A stretch of DNA of 64,000 bases from Actinomycetota bacterium. GTDB taxonomy: Bacteria > Actinomycetota > Acidimicrobiia > Acidimicrobiales > Iamiaceae. A model generated the notes under the pieces. That model made no database searches. It was given only the letters and a program-made list of their open reading frames with translations, and was not told the origin of the DNA. A program made the translations under genes and the position numbers. Shown here one piece after another: positions 59,232 through 64,000 of the stretch; within the stretch, counting starts at the first letter, position 1; each line of letters starts with the position of its first letter. The stretch is from positions 88,427-152,426 of the forward strand of contig JACPNX010000010.1 in assembly GCA_016185275.1 (NCBI GenBank), written 5' to 3'.

Positions 59232-60920
59232 GTGCCGCGCCCCCCGCGCCCTCAGGCCTCCCGGCCCGCATCCCTCGCCGCCCGAGCGGTCACCGTCGAG
59301 ATCGGCGACCGGACCATCCTCGACGCGATCGACCTCGCCGTCACGCCCGGCGATCGGATCGGCGTCGTCGCGCCCAACGGGACGGGCAAGTCCACGCTGC
59401 TGCGCGTGCTGGCCGGTGAGGTCCTTCCCACCGCAGGGGAGGTGACGTCGGCGCCGCCCGATGCCAACGTCGGCCTGCTCGCCCAGGAGCACCAGCACCG
59501 GCCCGGGGAGCGGGTGCGCGACCTGCTCGCCCGGCGCACCGGGGTGGAGCAGGCGGCGGGCGAGCTCGACGCGGCCACGTCCGCGCTGGCCGGCGAGGAG
59601 GCCGGGGCCGACGAGCGGTACGCCGCCGCGCTCGACCGCTGGATGGCACTGGGCGGTGCGGATCTCGACGCCCGCCTCGGGCCGGTCTGGGCCGACCTCG
59701 GCCTTGCGCCGGAGCTGCTCGACCTCGACACTGCGGCTCTCTCGGGCGGCCAGCGGGCCCGGACCGCCCTGGCCGGACTGCTGCTGTCGCGCTTCGACGT
59801 GCTTCTGCTCGACGAGCCCACCAACGACCTCGACTTCGACGGTCTCGACCGGCTGGAGGCGTTCCTCGACTCGGTGAGCGCCGGCGTGGTGCTCGTGTCG
59901 CACGACCGCGCCTTCCTGGCCCGCAGCGTCACCGCCGTCCTCGAGCTCGACGAGCACACCCACCGGGGCCGCCGCTTCGACGGCGGATGGGCGGCCTACC
60001 TGGACGAGCGTGCCGTCGCCCGCCGCCACGCCGAAGAGGCCTACGACGGTTTCGCGTCCCGCCGCGCCGATCTCGAGCAGCGCATCCGCACGCAGCGCCA
60101 GTGGGCCGTCCAGGGCGTGGCCAAGGCCAAGCGCACCCCCCGGGACAACGACAAGGCCCAGCGGGACTTCAAGCTGAACCGCACCGAGAAGCAGGCCGCC
60201 AAGGTCCGCCAGTCGGAGAAGGCGCTGGTGCGCCTCGACGCGGTCGACAAGCCGTGGGAGGGCTGGGAGCTGCGCTTCGAGATCGCGGCCGCCCCGCGGT
60301 CGGGGGCGGTCAGCTTCCGGCTCGACGCCGTGGTCGTCGAACGGGGTGACTTCCGGTTGGGACCCGTGCACCTCGACGTGCGCTGGGGTGAGCGGGTGGC
60401 GCTCGTCGGGGCCAACGGCAGTGGCAAGACCACGCTGCTCGACACCGTGCTCGGCCGCCTGCCCCTGGCCGGGGGTGAGCGCTGGATCGGGCCCGGCGTC
60501 GTCGTCGGCGAGGTCGACCAGGGCCGGGCGCTGCTCGCGGGCGCGACCGGCGGCGGGTCGGCGACGCTGCTCAGCGCCTTCTGCGCGGCGGCCGGCCAGG
60601 ACGTCACCTCCGAGGCGCGGTCGCTGCTGGCCAAGTTCGGGCTGGGCGCGGGCCATGTGGCCCGGCCGGTGCGGACGCTGTCGCCGGGGGAGCGGACTCG
60701 AGCCGTCCTCGCCGTGCTGCAGGCCCGGGGGGTGAACTGCCTGGTGCTCGACGAGCCCACCAACCACCTGGACCTTCCGGCCATCGAGCAGCTGGAGGCC
60801 GCCCTCGACCGGTTCCCCGGGACGCTGCTGCTCGTGAGCCACGACCGCAGCCTCCTCGCCGCGGTCCGTGTCGACCGCACCCTCGTGATCGAGCGCGGGC
60901 AGCTCCGCTCACGCGACTGA
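59232..60920 (+). CDS. ABC-F family ATPase
   Basis: The 562-residue soluble protein has two ABC domains: Walker A VVAPNGTGKSTLL and LVGANGSGKTTLL, signatures LSGGQRARTAL and LSPGERTRAVL, and Walker B LLLDEPTNDLD and LVLDEPTNHLD. The charged linker between them contains KAKRTPRDNDKAQRDF. There are no membrane segments. ABC-F proteins bind the ribosome E site, in translation control or antibiotic protection; which of these applies cannot be read from sequence. GAAAGGA precedes the GTG. Confidence 0.93.
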   Translation: MPRPPRPQASRPASLAARAVTVEIGDRTILDAIDLAVTPGDRIGVVAPNGTGKSTLLRVLAGEVLPTAGEVTSAPPDANVGLLAQEHQHRPGERVRDLLARRTGVEQAAGELDAATSALAGEEAGADERYAAALDRWMALGGADLDARLGPVWADLGLAPELLDLDTAALSGGQRARTALAGLLLSRFDVLLLDEPTNDLDFDGLDRLEAFLDSVSAGVVLVSHDRAFLARSVTAVLELDEHTHRGRRFDGGWAAYLDERAVARRHAEEAYDGFASRRADLEQRIRTQRQWAVQGVAKAKRTPRDNDKAQRDFKLNRTEKQAAKVRQSEKALVRLDAVDKPWEGWELRFEIAAAPRSGAVSFRLDAVVVERGDFRLGPVHLDVRWGERVALVGANGSGKTTLLDTVLGRLPLAGGERWIGPGVVVGEVDQGRALLAGATGGGSATLLSAFCAAAGQDVTSEARSLLAKFGLGAGHVARPVRTLSPGERTRAVLAVLQARGVNCLVLDEPTNHLDLPAIEQLEAALDRFPGTLLLVSHDRSLLAAVRVDRTLVIERGQLRSRD

Positions 60921-60980
60921 CGCCTCGACACGGCCGGGCGCTGTGCGGCGAGGCGCGGCCCGGCGCGGCGAGGCCCGGCG

Positions 60981-61095
60981 CGGCGCGGACCGGGTCCCGG
61001 GGGCCGGCGCAGACCGCCCGGCGGCGCGGCGCGGCACGGCCGGCGCGGACCGGGTTCCGGGGGCCGGCGCAGACTGCCCGGCGGCGCGGCGAGGC
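60981..61095. repeat. 60-bp period GC-rich repeat between convergent genes
   Basis: A segment of about 55 bp at 60981 recurs exactly 60 bp later with about three changes; a partial third copy follows. The 231-bp gap between the ABC-F gene and the convergent gene at 61152 is filled by these copies and holds nothing else visible. Confidence 0.85.
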
Positions 61096-61151
61096 GCGGC
61101 CCGGCGCAGACCGGCGCAGACCGCCCGGCGGCGGCCCAGCCGGCGGTGCGC

Positions 61152-61787
61152 TCAGCCGGGTGTCGCCCGCGCCTGCCCGCCCTCGGGAGGCGCCGGCCGC
61201 GCCGCCCGGGGCCGGGGGGGCACCCCGACCGCCGGGTCCCTCGACACCGGATCGAGGCCGAGGCCGCCCTCGAGCCGGGCCAGCTCGGCCTGGGCCTCGA
61301 CGTGGCGGGCCAGGTCGGCGCCCAGCGCGTCGAGCCCCGCCGGGGAACCGGCCAGGCCACGTGTCGCGCCGGCGGCGGCGCCGAGCAGGGACAGATCCGA
61401 GGCGAGGCGCTCGACGGCCGCCACGTCGGCGGCGAGCGCGGGCAGCGCCGTCCGGCGCAGGCGCGGCGCCAGGCGACCGACGGCGGCGATCCGCCCGTCG
61501 ACCGCCAGCGCCTCCTGTTCGAGCCGGGCGGCCAGGTCCGCGACGCCACCGCTCCGGTCCGTGTGGCGCCCGGCAACCATGCGCGACACGGCCACGGCGT
61601 CGCGCAGCCGCCGGTGCAGGCGGGCGGCCAGCGCGGGAGACCACAGCCACACCGTGGGCGCGGCGGTGCGAACCTTGGGGCTGACCCGGTTGCGGCGTCT
61701 GAGTCGCGCCAAGACGACGAGGAGCACCGCCAGGGCGACGAGGGCAGCGGCGAGCATCCCACCGAGCAGCCAGACCAGCAGCTCCAC
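61152..61787 (-). CDS. Membrane-anchored hypothetical protein, 211 aa
   Basis: One N-terminal helix (LLVWLLGGMLAAALVALAVLLVVLARL) anchors a mostly helical, alanine-rich cytoplasmic part. The residues 80-180 read as several amphipathic helices (VADLAARLEQEALAVDGRIAAVG). The C-terminal tail is Pro/Arg-rich. No family is recognised. The GTG start is set by a leaderless -10 exactly 7 nt away. Confidence 0.65.
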   Translation of the reverse strand: MELLVWLLGGMLAAALVALAVLLVVLARLRRRNRVSPKVRTAAPTVWLWSPALAARLHRRLRDAVAVSRMVAGRHTDRSGGVADLAARLEQEALAVDGRIAAVGRLAPRLRRTALPALAADVAAVERLASDLSLLGAAAGATRGLAGSPAGLDALGADLARHVEAQAELARLEGGLGLDPVSRDPAVGVPPRPRAARPAPPEGGQARATPG

Positions 61788-61794
61788 CCGCCGC

Positions 61795-61800
61795 AGGGTA
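61795..61800 (-). promoter_or_regulatory. -10 element of the 211-aa protein gene (leaderless)
   Basis: TACCCT on the minus strand ends 7 nt before the GTG at 61787. Confidence 0.5.
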
Positions 61801-61851
61801 CCGGGCCACGGCGGCCGGCGGGCCCGGCCTCAACGGGGCCTCAACGGAGCC

Positions 61852-63681
61852 TCAACGGGCGCCGGCCCGGAGCGGCGGCGTGGGCCGCGGAGTGAACGAC
61901 GCCAGCCGAGGCCACGGCTCCGCCAGGCAACCGTCGACGTGCACGACTCTCGTGCCGGGCGGGCAACGGTCGAGCCACGCGGCCACGGCCAGCAGCTCGT
62001 CGGCCTCGTCCTTGCCCGGCGCCGGGCGCGGTACGTCCCCGGCCACGGCGAAGAGCTGCTCCGCGCGCGCGCCCGGGCCCCCGCCCCCGTCCCCGTCCCC
62101 GTTCTCGTCCGCGCCCCCGCCGGCGCCTCCGTCCCCGAACCCGCTGCCGCTGCCGCTGCCCGCGCCCGCGCCCGCGCCCGCGCGCGGCGGGCCGTCCGGG
62201 CCGTCCGGGCCGAGCACCGCTATCGCTTCGTCGTCCCACTCGAGGCCCGGCCGGTTGCGCTCGCTCCAGGCGCGGACGAGGCGCCCGCGGCGCAGCTCGG
62301 CGCCCCCCTGCCCGGGCACCTCGACGACCACGCGGCCGGCCCCGCGCAGCCAGTCGAACCGGCGCTGGCGGCGCAGCGCGGCGGCGAGGGCGGCAGCCCG
62401 GTCGCGGACGTCGGCGGCCTCCTCGAAGCGCTCGGCGGCAGCGAGCCCGGCGATCCGCACGGCGAGGGGGGCCAGCAGCGCCCCGGGGTCGACCGTGAGT
62501 CCTCGGCGGACCTGCTCCACCACGGCCGCGTACTCGACCTCCGAGAGGTCGCCCGCGCACGGGCAGCGGGCCACGCCGAGCTGCGCGGCGGCGCAGCGCG
62601 CCCCCCGCCCGCCGGGTGCTCCCGTGCAGCGCCGGATCGGTGCCGCGGTCTGGATGGCGTCGACGACGCGCCTGGCCGTGGTGCCCGAGGGGAGGGGGCC
62701 GAGGTGCAGGGCGTCGCCGCGTACCTCGCGCACGACGGCCAGGCGCGGGAACCTCTCGTGCGTCAGGCGCACGTAGGCCGAGGATCGCCAGGTGCGGGCG
62801 TGACGGTTGTACCGGGGCTGGTGGGCGTGGATCAGGCGCACTTCGCGCACCGCGGCCTCCAGCGTCGTGGCGCAGGGTCGGTGGTCGATGCGCTGCGCCT
62901 CGCGCAGCAACGCACCGACCTTGCGCCGCTCGTCGCCCGAGAAGTACGACCGCACGCGGGCCCGCAGGTTCGTGGCCTTGCCGACGTAGAGCACCCGCCC
63001 GGCGGCGTCGCGGAACAGGTACACCCCGGGCGCGCGCGGCAGGTCCTCGGTGAGCCGCAGCTTGGCGGCCTGCGGGTGCCCGGCCATGGTCGCCAGCGCG
63101 AGCAGGTCGTCGAGACCCATGACGCCGAGCCCGGCGGCCCGCTCGAGGAGCACGTGGAGGAGGTCGCCGGTGGCGAGCGCGTCGGCCAGCGCCCGGTGCG
63201 CCGGGCGGTGCGCGAGCCGCAGCCGCGACGCCAACGTGGCCAGGCGGCAGTCCGGGACCTCGTCGCGCACCAGGCGGCGAGCCAGCGCGCACGTGTCGAC
63301 CCACCGGTTGGCCAGGCGGGGCCGACCGCTGCGCAGCAGCGCCGCGTCGAGGAAGCCGAGGTCGTAGCGGACGTTGTGGCCGACGATCACCGCGTCGCCG
63401 AGGACCTCGAGGAAGGTGGGCAGGACCTCACCGGCGCCAGGGGCCGGAAGCACCATCGCCTCCGTGATGCCGGTCAGCACGGTGATGGACGGCGGTATGC
63501 GGCTGCCCGGGTTCACGAGCGTGGCGAAGGTGCCGAGGCACTCGCCGCCCCGCAGCTTGACCGCGCCGATCTCGGTCAGGCCGCCGTCGGCCGCCGAGCC
63601 TCCCGTGGTCTCGACGTCGACGACGCAGAACGTGACCTGGTGCAACGGTGTCCCGAGGTCGTCGAAGCTGCGCTGGACCAC
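61852..63681 (-). CDS. DEDDh exonuclease fused to GIY-YIG (UvrC-like) endonuclease domain
   Basis: The 609-residue protein joins a DnaQ-like 3'-5' exonuclease (about 15-180: VVDVETTGG, GHNVRYDLGFLD, HRALADALATGDLL) to a UvrC/Cho-type GIY-YIG domain (about 215-300: APGVYLFRDAAGRVLYVGKATNLRARV). A cysteine-containing middle (CTGAPGGRGARCAAAQ, ARCPCAG) and a UVR-like helical hairpin follow. A Gly-Ser/Asp-Gly low-complexity tract lies near residue 500. It probably cuts and trims damaged DNA apart from UvrABC. An SOS box and a leaderless -10 precede the GTG. Confidence 0.88.
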   Translation of the reverse strand: MVQRSFDDLGTPLHQVTFCVVDVETTGGSAADGGLTEIGAVKLRGGECLGTFATLVNPGSRIPPSITVLTGITEAMVLPAPGAGEVLPTFLEVLGDAVIVGHNVRYDLGFLDAALLRSGRPRLANRWVDTCALARRLVRDEVPDCRLATLASRLRLAHRPAHRALADALATGDLLHVLLERAAGLGVMGLDDLLALATMAGHPQAAKLRLTEDLPRAPGVYLFRDAAGRVLYVGKATNLRARVRSYFSGDERRKVGALLREAQRIDHRPCATTLEAAVREVRLIHAHQPRYNRHARTWRSSAYVRLTHERFPRLAVVREVRGDALHLGPLPSGTTARRVVDAIQTAAPIRRCTGAPGGRGARCAAAQLGVARCPCAGDLSEVEYAAVVEQVRRGLTVDPGALLAPLAVRIAGLAAAERFEEAADVRDRAAALAAALRRQRRFDWLRGAGRVVVEVPGQGGAELRRGRLVRAWSERNRPGLEWDDEAIAVLGPDGPDGPPRAGAGAGAGSGSGSGFGDGGAGGGADENGDGDGGGGPGARAEQLFAVAGDVPRPAPGKDEADELLAVAAWLDRCPPGTRVVHVDGCLAEPWPRLASFTPRPTPPLRAGAR

Positions 63682-63687
63682 GGCGAC

Positions 63688-63693
63688 ACGGTA
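63688..63693 (-). promoter_or_regulatory. -10 element of the exonuclease/GIY-YIG gene (leaderless)
   Basis: TACCGT on the minus strand ends 6 nt before the GTG at 63681 and sits right beside the SOS box. Confidence 0.5.
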
Positions 63694-63694
63694 G

Positions 63695-63708
63695 CGAACG
63701 TGCGTTCG
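63695..63708. promoter_or_regulatory. LexA (SOS) box
   Basis: CGAAC-gtgc-GTTCG is a perfect 14-bp palindrome of the actinobacterial LexA box form (CGAAC-N4-GTTCG). It abuts the -10 of the exonuclease/GIY-YIG gene and lies 47 bp from the -10 of the divergent zinc-ribbon gene, so repression of the former is expected. Confidence 0.75.
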
Positions 63709-63754
63709 GCCTGCCGTCGGGCGCGACGAGCCGGGGCGGGCGGGCCGGCGTCGG

Positions 63755-63760
63755 TACCAT
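63755..63760 (+). promoter_or_regulatory. -10 element of the zinc-ribbon gene (leaderless)
   Basis: TACCAT ends 7 nt before the GTG at 63768. Confidence 0.5.
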
Positions 63761-63767
63761 GCGGGCC

Positions 63768-64000
63768 GTGAGCGAGCACGCCGCCACCGCCCGCTCGACG
63801 GCCCGCTACCGCTGCGGCGCCTGCGGCAACATCACCCGCTTCGACGTCGTCTCCAGCCGGCGCACCCGGTCCTTCCACCACTTCACGGTGGGCGGGGAGG
63901 TCACGGTCGAGGACGAGGAGGTCCTCACCGAGGTGATCGAGGAGGTGTCGTGCCGCTGGTGCGGCCGCCCCGATGCCGTGCGCGAGCTGCCCGCCGCCGA
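63768..64000 (+). CDS. Zinc-ribbon protein, cut by the window end
   Basis: The visible 77 codons contain two CxxC pairs, YRCGACGNIT and VSCRWCGRPD, about 40 residues apart, separated by a beta-rich, acidic segment (FHHFTVGGEVTVEDEEVL). This is a single zinc-ribbon-like domain. Function is unknown. It is divergent from the exonuclease gene across the SOS box. Confidence 0.65.
   Translation, partial: MSEHAATARSTARYRCGACGNITRFDVVSSRRTRSFHHFTVGGEVTVEDEEVLTEVIEEVSCRWCGRPDAVRELPAA

Noticed and set aside
60943..63771. Plus-strand open frame of 942 codons
   Set aside because: It covers the GC repeat and the antisense of two good minus-strand genes, and reads as low-complexity shadow sequence.

Overview
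The window is about 64 kb of very GC-rich DNA, densely packed with genes on both strands. There is no phage, insertion sequence, CRISPR array or other clear mobile DNA. GTG is a very common start codon. A WhiB protein, two F420-type LLM oxidoreductases, a BTAD regulator, an LAXTG-type surface protein, an actinobacterial-style SOS box and a bacterial RNase P RNA all point to the Actinomycetota. The dnaG-rpoD overlap, the fur-rubrerythrin-DUF3501 cluster and the gene mix suggest Acidimicrobiia (Iamia/Ilumatobacter-like); that lower rank is inference. At least ten genes have a TANNNT hexamer exactly 6 or 7 nt before the start codon, as expected for leaderless mRNAs.

Layout. 1-7.5 kb: the edge of a DinG-like helicase, a DsbA/FrnE-like oxidoreductase, a YihY/BrkB membrane protein, recO, glycyl-tRNA synthetase, a small unknown gene, a membrane-anchored molybdopterin oxidoreductase and an LLM oxidoreductase. 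7.6-14.9 kb: ppdK, a TerC-family protein, dnaG and rpoD, then tRNA-Asn. 14.9-28 kb: an exopolysaccharide locus. It has a divergent GH39-like glycosidase, a plus-strand operon (O-antigen-ligase-like protein, DUF4012 protein, tyrosine autokinase, GT4 glycosyltransferase) and a minus-strand operon joined by 4-nt overlaps (initiating sugar transferase, sulfotransferase, flippase, sulfotransferase), ending with a small LAXTG surface protein. The two sulfotransferases suggest a sulfated polymer.

28-40 kb: tRNA-CAU, a hypothetical protein, an inositol-phosphatase-like gene, a Nudix and DUF523 pair, tRNA-Val, a PAS-GGDEF cyclase, deoD, a second LLM enzyme, a class A penicillin-binding protein, a zinc-ribbon coiled-coil protein, small membrane proteins, a HAD phosphatase and a STAS protein. 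39.8-42.5 kb: rnpB, then two Tat-exported ferritin-like proteins and a cupredoxin lipoprotein. 42.5-47.7 kb: a glycerol-3-phosphate cluster (GlpD, an alkyl-DHAP-synthase-like flavoprotein, a small membrane protein and an FGGY kinase). 47.8-51.2 kb: a redox cluster (a Fur/PerR regulator with its own operator, rubrerythrin, DUF3501), then WhiB and an acyl-CoA dehydrogenase.

51.2-57.9 kb is the least familiar part: a MalT/BTAD-type regulator with a degenerate ATPase, a small protein, and a 1178-residue secreted protein made of six repeats of about 180 residues. The window ends with trpD, an ABC-F protein behind an unusual leader, an unknown membrane protein, a DEDDh exonuclease/GIY-YIG fusion behind a perfect SOS box, and a truncated zinc-ribbon gene. 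No stretch longer than 300 bases lacks a gene.
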